This document shows, piece by piece, positions 1 to 7,802 of a stretch of 64,000 nucleotides of DNA (position 1 is the first letter of the stretch; the number at the start of each line of letters is the position of its first letter). Origin of the DNA: Marisalimonas marina (lineage in GTDB: Bacteria > Pseudomonadota > Alphaproteobacteria > Puniceispirillales > Marisalimonadaceae); assembly GCA_038131365.1 (NCBI GenBank), contig JAYPPH010000005.1, positions 124,001 to 188,000 on the forward strand, written 5' to 3'. The position numbers were made by a program, and so were the translations under genes. The notes beneath the pieces are model-generated. The model was not told the DNA's origin. It was given only the letters and a program-made list of their open reading frames with translations, and made no database searches.

Positions 1-63
1 AAAAATCAATAGTAGATGTTTAATAGAATCTGCTTTAAATTTTTTAACTAATTTTCTTAACAT
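1..63 (-). CDS. Possible start of a downstream gene, cut by the window edge
   Basis: An ATG at 63-61 on the minus strand opens a frame of 21 codons that runs without a stop to the window edge. The peptide begins MLRKLVKKFKADSIKHLL, basic then hydrophobic. It starts 8 bases after the stop of the OmpA-like gene, so it could be the next gene of that operon. No clear ribosome binding site precedes it and the fragment is too short to recognise, so it may also be chance. Confidence 0.3.
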   Translation of the reverse strand, partial: MLRKLVKKFKADSIKHLLLIF

Positions 64-70
64 AAAAACT

Positions 71-1219
71 TTATTTTGAAATTGTACTTTGGGTGATTTT
101 CATCTCTATTCTTCTATTCTTCATTCGTGCTTCTTCTGTATTTTTAGAATCGATTGGTTGATAACTACCAAAACCTGATGCAGATAATTTTTTAGGATTA
201 ATACCTTCTTTTATTAAAAATCTGAGAACTGATAATGCTCTTTTTGTAGATAATTCCCAATTATCAGCGTAGCTTTGTCCTTTTTTGACTGGAAGACTGT
301 CAGTATGACCTTCTATTTGAAGAATCCAGTCAATGTCATTTGGAAGTGATTTTTCAATTTCCATTAAGGTTGTAGCAAGTTTTTTCATTTCTATTTTACC
401 TTTGGCGCCTAACTCATCTGAGCCAAGGCTAAAAAGAACTTCTGATTGAAAAACAAATCTGTCTCCTACAATTCTAATTTCTTTCCTTCCTTTTATAAGT
501 TCTCTTACTCTTCCAAAAAAATCTGATCTAAACTTTTGAAGTTCTTCAACTCTTCTTGCCAATGCACTATTTAAACCTTTGCCAAGATTAATGGTTTTAA
601 CCTTTTCTTTTTTATCTTTAGCCTTATAGGCTGCTAACAATGCTTGGAGTTGTGTAAGTTTATTTTTTAACTTTAGAGATGCTGAAATTAATGTATTTAT
701 TTCTTCTTTATTTGCTTTTAATTCTTTATTTTTTTTAACTAATTCTAATTTATTTTCTTCAACATCTTTATTTAAATTATTGATATTACTTTGAAGAAGA
801 AGTGTATTTTGAATTTTTTCATCAATTATTTTTTGTAATTCTAATATTTTATTTTGATTTGAGTTTATTATTTCATTTTTTGAGATGAGATCATTATTAA
901 ACTGTTTAGTAAGCTTTTTTTCATCTTCAAGCTCATTCTTAACCTGTTTAATTTTATCTTCTAGTATAGATAATTGTGAGGTTAATTCAGTTGTTGTATC
1001 TCTTTCAAGTGAAAGAAGTTCTCCTAGTTCAGCTAAATTATTTCTTAAATTAACTAATGCTTCATCTTGCCCACTCATCTTTTGAGAAAGAAAAAACTGT
1101 GACAGAACAAAAATCATTAAAACAAATATAATTACCATCAATAGGCTTGACAAAGCATCTACAAACCCAGGCCATGTATAATCCACCTGCCTTCTTCTTG
1201 TTTTATTTGCTATCATCAT
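71..1219 (-). CDS. OmpA/MotB-like peptidoglycan-binding protein with long coiled coil
   Basis: Predicted inner-membrane protein of 382 residues. After a short basic N-terminus comes one membrane helix (about residues 20-46) with an acidic residue at its start (D21, in FVDALSS), placed like the proton-carrying Asp of MotB and TolR. A long charged coiled coil follows (about 50-215). The C-terminal OmpA domain (about 255-378) carries EGHTDSLPV, SASGFGSYQPI and MKNRRIEM, the peptidoglycan-binding signature. The start is the first of two adjacent ATGs. The ExbB/MotA-like gene lies 39 bases upstream and the two probably form a stator-like complex. Such pairs are common in alphaproteobacteria outside flagellar loci and their function is not settled. 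It is not flagellar MotB: no flagellar genes are near and the coiled coil is unusually long. Confidence 0.85.
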   Translation of the reverse strand: MMIANKTRRRQVDYTWPGFVDALSSLLMVIIFVLMIFVLSQFFLSQKMSGQDEALVNLRNNLAELGELLSLERDTTTELTSQLSILEDKIKQVKNELEDEKKLTKQFNNDLISKNEIINSNQNKILELQKIIDEKIQNTLLLQSNINNLNKDVEENKLELVKKNKELKANKEEINTLISASLKLKNKLTQLQALLAAYKAKDKKEKVKTINLGKGLNSALARRVEELQKFRSDFFGRVRELIKGRKEIRIVGDRFVFQSEVLFSLGSDELGAKGKIEMKKLATTLMEIEKSLPNDIDWILQIEGHTDSLPVKKGQSYADNWELSTKRALSVLRFLIKEGINPKKLSASGFGSYQPIDSKNTEEARMKNRRIEMKITQSTISK

Positions 1220-1258
1220 AAACCCTATAAAGAATAATAGAAACTAATCATAACTGAA

Positions 1259-2296
1259 TTAATTTTTAGGTTTTTCAGTACTAGAGAGTTGTTTAGAGAT
1301 CGCTCTTAATTCTATTGTTAAATTATTTTGAACTTCAGAAATTTTATCTATGTTTTGTTCACCTAAATTTTTTAAAATTGATGATATTCCAATCAAATGA
1401 TCTTTTACACTTCTATCTTCATCAAGTTTTTCAACCAATCTATTAAGCACAATGGTTAGCTCATTTATATTTTCATTGATTCTAATTTTTTCATTTTCAT
1501 TTTGATTTGCTCTTTTGGCAACAATAGCAAGACTCTCTATAGAAGCTTCACTAAGGCCAGTATTACCAGTTTCACTGGTTGTAAAAATAGCCATTTGGGA
1601 TAGCCAATCTTCAAGTTCGTTGAAAAATCTATTACTTGCTTGGCCAACTTGAAGATCTAAAAAACCAAGAATTAAAGAAGCTGCCAGCCCAAAAAGTGAA
1701 GAAGAAAAAGCTGTTGACATACCATCAAGAGGTGCGCTTAAGCCTTTTTGAATACCCATAAATAGGGCATTTCCTTCTTCTGGACTCTTGTTAATGTTCA
1801 GATCAATTGTATTAATGACTCCAGAAACTGATGAAATAGTTTGCAACAGACCCCAAAATGTTCCAAGTAAGCCTAAGAATACAAGTAGACCAATCATATA
1901 TCTCAAAATTTCTCTGCTCTCATCTAACCTTGATGAAACACCATCTAAGATAGTGCTAAGAGAGTTAGCAGAAAGCGATGGGTTATCTTTTCTATCTTCA
2001 GAAAGAACTGCAGCTACTGGTGCTAAAAGAATAGGCTTTATCTTAAGCGCAATATTTGCAGGCATTAAGCTATTCTTTTTTTTGATAAACTTAAGCCATT
2101 TGGCTTCATTACTTAATCTATAAGTTTGACGGAACGCAAAGATAGCACCTAATATAAAAGTGCTTACAATTACACTGTTTAAAATTGTATTTCCTTCAAA
2201 AGCATTTTTTAATGGATCGAATAAAAAGAAAATTAAAAAAGCCACTATTATTAGTAAAAACAACATTCTAAGGGCATATTTGTTAGGATCTGTCAT
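1259..2296 (-). CDS. MotA/TolQ/ExbB-family proton channel protein
   Basis: A 345-residue polytopic inner-membrane protein. Two hydrophobic helices lie near the N-terminus (about 10-27 and 36-54), then a cytoplasmic stretch, then the MotA/TolQ/ExbB channel region with GLLVFLGLLGTFWGLL (about residues 135-152) and a second helix near 195-212. The C-terminal 120 residues are polar and probably cytoplasmic. The family conducts protons with a one-helix partner; the gene directly downstream encodes such a partner with an OmpA domain. The ATG has AAGGAAA a few bases upstream. A real TolQ lies at 10.6 kb, so this is a second, distinct stator-type system. The load it drives is unknown. Confidence 0.85.
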   Translation of the reverse strand: MTDPNKYALRMLFLLIIVAFLIFFLFDPLKNAFEGNTILNSVIVSTFILGAIFAFRQTYRLSNEAKWLKFIKKKNSLMPANIALKIKPILLAPVAAVLSEDRKDNPSLSANSLSTILDGVSSRLDESREILRYMIGLLVFLGLLGTFWGLLQTISSVSGVINTIDLNINKSPEEGNALFMGIQKGLSAPLDGMSTAFSSSLFGLAASLILGFLDLQVGQASNRFFNELEDWLSQMAIFTTSETGNTGLSEASIESLAIVAKRANQNENEKIRINENINELTIVLNRLVEKLDEDRSVKDHLIGISSILKNLGEQNIDKISEVQNNLTIELRAISKQLSSTEKPKN

Positions 2297-2378
2297 GGCG
2301 TTTCCTTATTTTTGTAATTAAGAACATTAAAACATGACTTTTTGATGTCATAAACTATTAAATTTAATCTATTAAAAT

Positions 2379-3167
2379 TTAAATAATATTATTTAATTTT
2401 TTTATGATTTCTTTATGAAGAGTTGGATTTGCTCCAATCACTAACTCAAAAGGAGTATTATAGCCGTCAACGTATTTTAAATTAGTTAAATACCCACCTG
2501 CCTCTTTTATTAATAGTGCACCACAAGCAATTTGATTTTTATCTAAATTATCAACAAACAAACAATCTATTTTACCACACGCTAACCATGCAAAGCTCAA
2601 TGCTGATGACCCAAATTCTCTTGTTAAACTTGAATGATCATTTGCTAATGTTCTTATATTACTGAGGTGAGAATTAGTTTTTCTTTTTTTATCGTCATGA
2701 ATAGAAAAAATACTCTTGCTAAGAGAATTTCTTTTTGAAACTCTAATTCTTTTATCATTTAGAAAAGCACCTTTACCCTTTTCTGCAAAGAAAGTTTCAT
2801 CTCTTAATGGATCTAAAATAATTGTAGAAATAATTTCATTATTATATTCCACTGAAATAGCTATTGAGAAATATGGTAAGCCGTGTGAAAAATTATACTT
2901 TCCATTTAACGTCTCAACTATCCAATAATATTTATCTGGGTCACTTGTAAAATTCTCATTTATTTTTATACCCCAATCAGGTCTAGATTTTGTTAAATCA
3001 TAAGACAAAGATGCAAATAATTTTTTTTCTGTTCTAGACACAAAATTATCAATAGATGAGGGTGAAACTTGTAAGTTTTCTATTTCTCCGAAATCTCTAA
3101 GAATATTTCGAGTAATTTTATTCAAAGATTGAAACATAATGTTTAGCAGTGGTGATTTATTACTCAT
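2379..3167 (-). CDS. Inositol monophosphatase-family (SuhB-like) protein with degenerate active site
   Basis: 262 residues, collinear with alphaproteobacterial SuhB/inositol monophosphatases: LLNIMFQSL and RDFGEIENLQVS at the N-terminus, NFSHGLPYFSIAISVE in the middle and LLIKEAGGYLTN near the end. The metal-binding residues are changed. The GEE motif reads INE (69-71), the DPxDGT motif reads ETLNGK (85-90), and the Asp of the late WD motif is Gln212. Family members need these acidic residues to bind catalytic magnesium, so this protein is unlikely to be a phosphatase. E. coli SuhB also works with Nus factors in rRNA antitermination, and a similar non-catalytic role could explain why the frame is intact. 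It lies 30 bases downstream of efp, on the same strand. GGGA precedes the ATG. Confidence 0.82.
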   Translation of the reverse strand: MSNKSPLLNIMFQSLNKITRNILRDFGEIENLQVSPSSIDNFVSRTEKKLFASLSYDLTKSRPDWGIKINENFTSDPDKYYWIVETLNGKYNFSHGLPYFSIAISVEYNNEIISTIILDPLRDETFFAEKGKGAFLNDKRIRVSKRNSLSKSIFSIHDDKKRKTNSHLSNIRTLANDHSSLTREFGSSALSFAWLACGKIDCLFVDNLDKNQIACGALLIKEAGGYLTNLKYVDGYNTPFELVIGANPTLHKEIIKKLNNII

Positions 3168-3197
3168 TATTATCCCAAAAAAGTACTTTTAATAATT

Positions 3198-3764
3198 CTA
3201 GTTTTTAGCTTTTTCTATATATGTACAATCTGAGGGCCTAACCACTATCTTAGCACCTGTTTCTATATGTCCAGGAACCATGACTTTTATACCATTTTTT
3301 AAAATTGCTGGTTTAAAAGAAGAAGAAACAGTTTGTCCTTTTATTACAGCATCTGCTTCCACTACTTCTTCAACACATGTCTCAGGCATAATCACAGAGA
3401 CTGGTTCATCATTGTACATATTGATGATCACATTCATACCATCTTGTAAGAACGCTGATTGGTCTCCTATCAAACTCATATCTATATTTATCTGTTCAAA
3501 ATTTTCATTATTCATAAAAATTAGATTATCTGCCTCTTTGTATAAAAATACATGAGGTGTTTCTTCTAAAATTACTTTTTCAATATTTTCTGAAGAACGA
3601 AAACGTTCATTTAGTTTTGTTCCATCCTTTAAGTTTCTTAGTTCAATTTGAGCAAAAGCACCACCTTTTCCGGGTTTGACGTGGCTAGTTTTTGTTGCAA
3701 CCCACAAACTACCTTTGTGCTCTATGACATTGCCTGGTTTTATTGTGTTACCATTAACTTTCAA
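3198..3764 (-). CDS. efp: Translation elongation factor P
   Basis: EF-P enters ribosomes stalled on polyproline stretches and promotes peptide bond formation. The 188 residues match the usual bacterial length and three-domain layout. The KOW-like N-terminal domain has the loop HVKPGKGGAF with the lysine that is post-translationally modified in many bacteria; the modification enzymes are not in this window. The start is TTG at 3764: it gives the canonical MKVNGNTIKPGNVIEHKG and has AAAGG 8 bases upstream inside the end of the aldolase gene. The TTG follows the aldolase stop by one base, so the two are probably co-transcribed and translationally coupled. Confidence 0.97.
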   Translation of the reverse strand: MKVNGNTIKPGNVIEHKGSLWVATKTSHVKPGKGGAFAQIELRNLKDGTKLNERFRSSENIEKVILEETPHVFLYKEADNLIFMNNENFEQINIDMSLIGDQSAFLQDGMNVIINMYNDEPVSVIMPETCVEEVVEADAVIKGQTVSSSFKPAILKNGIKVMVPGHIETGAKIVVRPSDCTYIEKAKN

Positions 3765-3765
3765 T

Positions 3766-4692
3766 TTATTTGCCTTTGTAAATAGTTGTGATTTTATTTA
3801 ATAAAGATAAAGCATCATCATATTCTCTTTGAAATGAGTTCCTACCTATAATAGATCCACTTGCCCCACCTAAATATAAGTCCTTAATTTCATTTAATAG
3901 ACTATCTTCATCTTTTGCAGTACCACCAGAAAACACTACAAGTCTTCTTCCTTGAAAACATGATTGAACCACATGTCTTATTCTGTCACTCAGTTTTTCA
4001 ATTGGAATATTTTCTGATTCATAAACTTTTTTTGCTTCATCTAATTCAATGTGTGAAGTTGGGGGTTTGACTTTTATTATATGTGCCCCAACTAAAGCTG
4101 CCATATGTGCGGCATATGAAACTATATCAATAGCAGTTTCTCCATCCTTGCTAATATTTCCTCCTCTTGGATAACTCCAAACAACTACAGCAAGTCCAGA
4201 ATCTTTTGCTTCTAGAGCAATTTCTTGAATTTCAGATATCATGTTTAAAGCATCATCAGAACCTGGATAAATTGTAAAACCAACAGCTGAACATCCTAGT
4301 CTTACTGCCTCTGATACAGAACCAGTTATAGCCTGTGATGGTGCGTCTTTTTCTCGAGACAAGGAGTTTGAACTATTTAGTTTCATAATTAATGGTATTT
4401 GTCCTGCAAAAGTACTTGCCCCTGCCTCAAGCATTCCCAAGGGTGCTGCGAAAGCAGATAGTCCAGCATTTATAGCAAGTTTAAAATGATAGTGAGGGTC
4501 ATAAGCAATTTCATTTTTTGCAAATGATCTAGCAGGTCCGTGTTCAAATCCTTGATCCACTGGAAGAATAACTAATTTGCCAGTCCCACCCAACTTCCCA
4601 GACATTAAAATTCTGGCTAAGTTTGCTTTTACACCTGGGTTGTCACTTTCATAATTACTTAAAATTTTCTTAACATTATTAGTCATTCTCAT
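3766..4692 (-). CDS. fbaB: Class I fructose-bisphosphate aldolase (DhnA/FbaB type)
   Basis: Cleaves fructose 1,6-bisphosphate to glyceraldehyde 3-phosphate and dihydroxyacetone phosphate through a Schiff-base lysine, in glycolysis and gluconeogenesis. FbaB-type signatures are LVILPVDQGFEHGPA near the N-terminus, GAHIIKVKPP holding the likely catalytic lysine, and VVFSGGTAKDE plus GGASGSIIGRNSFQR for phosphate binding. Start choice is uncertain: TTG 4698 (5 bases after AGGA), ATG 4692 (11 bases after it) or ATG 4686. I give ATG 4692, about 308 residues. It is the first gene of a minus-strand run aldolase-efp-suhB-like, so the promoter should lie in 4699-4834. The paralogue used in other pathways (DhnA/LsrF-like aldolases) is a less likely alternative. 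Confidence 0.9.
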   Translation of the reverse strand: MRMTNNVKKILSNYESDNPGVKANLARILMSGKLGGTGKLVILPVDQGFEHGPARSFAKNEIAYDPHYHFKLAINAGLSAFAAPLGMLEAGASTFAGQIPLIMKLNSSNSLSREKDAPSQAITGSVSEAVRLGCSAVGFTIYPGSDDALNMISEIQEIALEAKDSGLAVVVWSYPRGGNISKDGETAIDIVSYAAHMAALVGAHIIKVKPPTSHIELDEAKKVYESENIPIEKLSDRIRHVVQSCFQGRRLVVFSGGTAKDEDSLLNEIKDLYLGGASGSIIGRNSFQREYDDALSLLNKITTIYKGK

Positions 4693-4834
4693 AATCAAAA
4701 ATATCCTTTTGAAAATTAAACTTTACTTTAAAGTAGGTATAAATTTAAATATTATTAATTACAATAGATTATCTGTTAAAAATTAAATAAATTTATCGAT
4801 ATGTATGTTCGAAAATTATAAGTGAAAAAAGTTT
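4693..4834. promoter_or_regulatory. Divergent intergenic region with a small palindrome
   Basis: This AT-rich stretch separates the minus-strand aldolase operon from the plus-strand zapA group and should hold promoters for both. The 10-base palindrome ACTTTAAAGT at 4725-4734 lies about 33-42 bases upstream of the aldolase start, where an operator or core promoter would be. A TATAAG at 4817-4822 could be a -10 element for the rightward transcript, but I see no good -35 partner. Assignment is by position, not by a strong motif. Confidence 0.3.
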
Positions 4835-5078
4835 ATGGAACAAAATAACCTAAAATTAAACTTTGAAGAATTAAAAGAGATACAAACCTCCTTTTGAAGA
4901 AAGTATTAAGGTAATTGAAAGATACGTTGCGGAGAGTATTTCAAATAAAAATGAAATTACGTTAATAAAAAAAGATTTACTTGAAGCTAATAATAAATTT
5001 AATCAAGCATTGGAACATCTTAATGAGTTAAAGAACTCAATAGATTTTGAAGATAAAATACACACTAAATTAGTTTAG
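4835..5078 (+). CDS. Small coiled-coil protein upstream of zapA, broken by a +1 frameshift
   Basis: An ATG at 4835 reads MEQNNLKLNFEELKEIQTSF and stops at TGA 4895-4897. Moving one base forward from there, the frame continues EESIKVIERYVAESISNK and on to a TAG at 5076-5078, giving a product of about 80 residues, charged and heptad-rich. Short coiled-coil genes (DUF4164-like or ZapB/SlyX-like) sit just upstream of zapA in many alphaproteobacteria, so the joined frame is very probably one gene. The junction is TCC TTT TGA A: either one T too many, or a +1 slip of the kind known at a slippery codon followed by UGA. No upstream Shine-Dalgarno-like stimulator like that of prfB is visible. The family name is inferred from position and composition. 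Confidence 0.6.
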
Positions 5079-5091
5079 GTTAGCTAATCAA

Positions 5092-5412
5092 ATGGCAGAA
5101 CAAGTTACTGTTAAAATAACGATCAATGGAACCACCTATCCTGTTACATGTATTAAGGGCGAAGAAGATAGACTAATTGAGTCATCCAAGGAGGTAAATA
5201 AAGTTATAGAAGACCTTAGTTCCGTTTCTGGAATGGTTGGAGAAAGCAGATTACTTGCAATGACGTCTTTAATACTTGCGGATAAGTTAATTGATAACAA
5301 AAAGCCTATTGATACAGACTTTAATAACAAAGAGATTACAGAGTTTATCAATTGGTTTGGTAAGATTGCCACAAGAATGAATAAAGTTGCAAAATTACTG
5401 GAAAATAAATAA
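5092..5412 (+). CDS. zapA: Cell division protein ZapA
   Basis: ZapA binds FtsZ and bundles protofilaments at the Z ring. The 106-residue protein has the typical N-terminal globular part (VTVKITINGTTYPVTC, then GEEDRLIESSKEVNKVIEDL) and a C-terminal helix for dimer and tetramer formation (about 65-105). Length and the GEExRL signature fit the family. It follows the frameshifted coiled-coil gene by 13 bases and is followed by the 6S RNA, an order conserved in many proteobacteria. Confidence 0.93.
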   Translation: MAEQVTVKITINGTTYPVTCIKGEEDRLIESSKEVNKVIEDLSSVSGMVGESRLLAMTSLILADKLIDNKKPIDTDFNNKEITEFINWFGKIATRMNKVAKLLENK

Positions 5413-5423
5413 ATTAGTAAGCT

Positions 5424-5573
5424 GAAAGCTGAGTAGTGCGTTAGGAATTTTAATCCCTGGGGCCATAAGTATTCCTAGGGGACTGTCACTTCTTTAATCG
5501 TGGTTAGAGTATATGGTTCCCACCTGTATAACAGGCAACAGAGGATAACTTATCCGACGGCTATTTGGCTTTC
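5424..5573 (+). ncRNA. ssrS: 6S RNA
   Basis: The gap between zapA and the 5-formyl-THF cyclo-ligase gene holds a sequence with 6S RNA architecture. A closing stem pairs GAAAGC (5424-5429) with GCTTTC (5568-5573). An inner stem pairs GGGGCCAT with ATGGTTCCC, enclosing the central region, and small hairpins CCTGT-ATAA-CAGG and GGATAA-C-TTATCC lie on the 3' side. The position matches the classic zapA-ssrS-ygfA order. 6S RNA mimics an open promoter and holds sigma-70 RNA polymerase in stationary phase. The ends are estimated from the closing stem and may be off by several bases. Confidence 0.85.
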
Positions 5574-5587
5574 TTTAAGAGATTTTC

Positions 5588-6181
5588 ATGAAGAGTAAGC
5601 TTAGAGAAATTGCAAAAAAAAAAAGATCAGAATTAATTTTTGATTTAAATTTTTATCAAAAAATTGAAAAAAATATAAAAATTTGTCTGAATGACATTTT
5701 TAAACTTCATACAAATTTTGAAACAGCCAGTTTGTATCATCCAGTTCATAATGAAGTATCTCCAAAAATATTTATAAAATATTTTGAAACTAAGAATATA
5801 ACCCTATCTTTACCTGTTGTAGACACATTGAGTAATTCTATTACTTTTAAGGAATGGTTTTATAAAGAAGAACTCACAAAGGGGCCTTTAGGAAATATGG
5901 AACCTCTAAAATCAAAAAAAAACATCTTTCCTCAAATTATGGTGGTTCCTTTGTTAATGTTTGATAAATCCCTCCTTAGATTAGGTTATGGGGGTGGTTT
6001 TTACGATAAATCAATAAACAAACACAAAAAGTACTTTAAAAAAAAAGAAAAGCCCTTTATTACCATTGGACTTGCGCATAGCTCACAAGAGATAGATTTT
6101 TTACCTCACGAAAGCCATGATATGAGATTAGACTTTATAGTTACTGAAAAAGAGCTGTTGTCAAAAAGCAAAAATATCTAA
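5588..6181 (+). CDS. 5-formyltetrahydrofolate cyclo-ligase
   Basis: Converts 5-formyl-THF to 5,10-methenyl-THF with ATP, returning a folate storage form to the one-carbon pool. The 197-residue protein has the N-terminal basic KLREIAKKKRSEL and the ATP/phosphate loop RLGYGGGFYDKSI (about residues 134-146). Late positions (GLAHSSQEIDFLPHESHD) match the family end. The ATG lies 14 bases after the 6S RNA closing stem, consistent with co-transcription (the E. coli orthologue is ygfA/fau). The loop between the domains is shorter and more lysine-rich than in model enzymes, in line with the base composition of the genome. Confidence 0.93.
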   Translation: MKSKLREIAKKKRSELIFDLNFYQKIEKNIKICLNDIFKLHTNFETASLYHPVHNEVSPKIFIKYFETKNITLSLPVVDTLSNSITFKEWFYKEELTKGPLGNMEPLKSKKNIFPQIMVVPLLMFDKSLLRLGYGGGFYDKSINKHKKYFKKKEKPFITIGLAHSSQEIDFLPHESHDMRLDFIVTEKELLSKSKNI

Positions 6182-6198
6182 TTAAAAAGAAGAAAATT

Positions 6199-7008
6199 AT
6201 GAGAGTATTATTTGTTGGAGATATAGTTGGAAGAAATGCAAGAAATTTTGTTCAAGAAAAAATAGTAAATTTAAAATCACAATTACAATTGGATGCAATT
6301 ATCGTTAACGTTGAAAACGCTGCAGGAGGTTTTGGTGTAACACCAGCTATTTGTGATGATTTTTTTAATGCAGGAGCAGATGTGCTTACAACAGGAAATC
6401 ATGTATGGGATAAAAGAGAAATAATTACTTACATATCCAAAAATGAAAGACTCCTTCGTCCAATGAATATGATTGATGGCACCCCGGGAACTGGAATAAC
6501 TTCAATTAAAACAAATGCAGGTAGGATTGGTGTTGCAAATGTTATGACAAATTTATTTATGTCAAGAACTGATCCGGTATTCGATAAAATTCCTGAGATT
6601 ATTGATAGATTTAAATTATCAGAAAATGTTGATTTTGCCCTAGTAGATGTTCATGGAGAAGCGTCATCAGAAAAAATGGCCATTGGGTATGCTCTAGATG
6701 GGAGTGTATCTGCAGTTGTAGGAACACATACTCATGTTCCTACAGCGGATCATCAGGTCTTAGAAAAAGGAACTGCTTATATCACTGATGTTGGGATGAG
6801 TGGAGACTATAACTCAATAATAGGAATGAACAAGGAGGATGCTTTAAATAGGTTTAAGTTTCCAAATAACAAAAAATCTAGACTTGAAGTTTCTCTGGGA
6901 GAACCTACACTATGTGGGGTGGTTATCGACACTCATTCAAATGGTTTAAGTAAATCAATAAAGCCTATCAGGTTAGGTGGTAGACTAGAGCAAACTAAAT
7001 CAATGTAA
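6199..7008 (+). CDS. ymdB: YmdB-family metallophosphoesterase
   Basis: 269 residues of the TIGR00282/YmdB family, calcineurin-like phosphoesterases with a di-metal site; the Bacillus member hydrolyses 2',3'-cyclic nucleotides. All metal-site motifs are intact: VGDIVGR, VENAAGGFGVTP, TTGNHVWDK, DVHGEASSEK and GTHTHVPTADH. It starts 17 bases after the folate gene and precedes yebC. The cellular substrate in proteobacteria is not established. The family assignment is secure, the role is not. Confidence 0.92.
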   Translation: MRVLFVGDIVGRNARNFVQEKIVNLKSQLQLDAIIVNVENAAGGFGVTPAICDDFFNAGADVLTTGNHVWDKREIITYISKNERLLRPMNMIDGTPGTGITSIKTNAGRIGVANVMTNLFMSRTDPVFDKIPEIIDRFKLSENVDFALVDVHGEASSEKMAIGYALDGSVSAVVGTHTHVPTADHQVLEKGTAYITDVGMSGDYNSIIGMNKEDALNRFKFPNNKKSRLEVSLGEPTLCGVVIDTHSNGLSKSIKPIRLGGRLEQTKSM

Positions 7009-7041
7009 ATTAGTTTATAGTATTGTTTTGGGGTAAGTTAA

Positions 7042-7788
7042 ATGGCTGGTCATTCAAAATTTAAAAATATAATGCATCGCAAGGGTGCTCAAGATGCTAA
7101 AAGAGCTAAGAAATTTGCGAGATTAACAAAAGAATTACAAGTGGCAGTAAGAGGAGGAGTAGATCCTTCAAGTAACCCTAGGTTAAGATCCGCACTTGCG
7201 GCATGTAGAGCAGTAAATATGCCAAAAGATAATATAGAAAGAGTAATTAAAAAAGCTGAATCAGGCGAAAACTCTAATTTAGAAGAAATAAGGTATGAAG
7301 GCTATGCTCCTGGTGGAGTTGCACTAATAGTTGATGCCGTCACAGATAATCGGAATAGAACAGCAGCTGAAGTTAGGTCTGCTTTTACAAAATTTGGCGG
7401 AAATTTGGGTGAAACAGGTTCAGTGTCTTTTATGTTCAAGAATATAGGATATATTGTTTATAAAAATGAAATAAAAAACGATGAAGAAATTCTTGAGATT
7501 GCAATTGATGTAGGAGCTGATGATGTTAGCTCTAATGAACAAACTCATGAAATTATAACATCTATTAGTGAGTTCAATAATGTGAGGGAAAAACTCGATG
7601 ATTTATTAGGCGCGCCGGAGCAGGCAGAATTGGTCTGGCAGCCAGAAAATTACGTTCTTGTTGATGATTTACAAAGAGCTACCTCAATTTTAAAGTTAAT
7701 TGATACATTAGATAATTGTGATGATGTTCAAGGGGTATATGGTAATTTTGAAATTAATGAAGAAACTTTGAAATTAATTGAAATTTAA
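7042..7788 (+). CDS. yebC: YebC/PmpR-family protein
   Basis: 248-residue member of the YebC/TACO1 family. The N-terminus MAGHSKFKNIMHRKGAQD is the family signature, followed by the three-domain body with KLGGN-like FTKFGGNLGETGSVSFMF and the acidic C-terminal domain. Once called transcription regulators, these proteins are now mostly linked to translation of difficult sequences such as polyproline stretches, which is notable with EF-P in the same window. GGGGTAAG lies just upstream of the ATG. It heads the yebC-ruvCAB run found in many proteobacteria. Confidence 0.95.
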   Translation: MAGHSKFKNIMHRKGAQDAKRAKKFARLTKELQVAVRGGVDPSSNPRLRSALAACRAVNMPKDNIERVIKKAESGENSNLEEIRYEGYAPGGVALIVDAVTDNRNRTAAEVRSAFTKFGGNLGETGSVSFMFKNIGYIVYKNEIKNDEEILEIAIDVGADDVSSNEQTHEIITSISEFNNVREKLDDLLGAPEQAELVWQPENYVLVDDLQRATSILKLIDTLDNCDDVQGVYGNFEINEETLKLIEI

Positions 7789-7802
7789 ATAAGGCTATAA
7801 TT

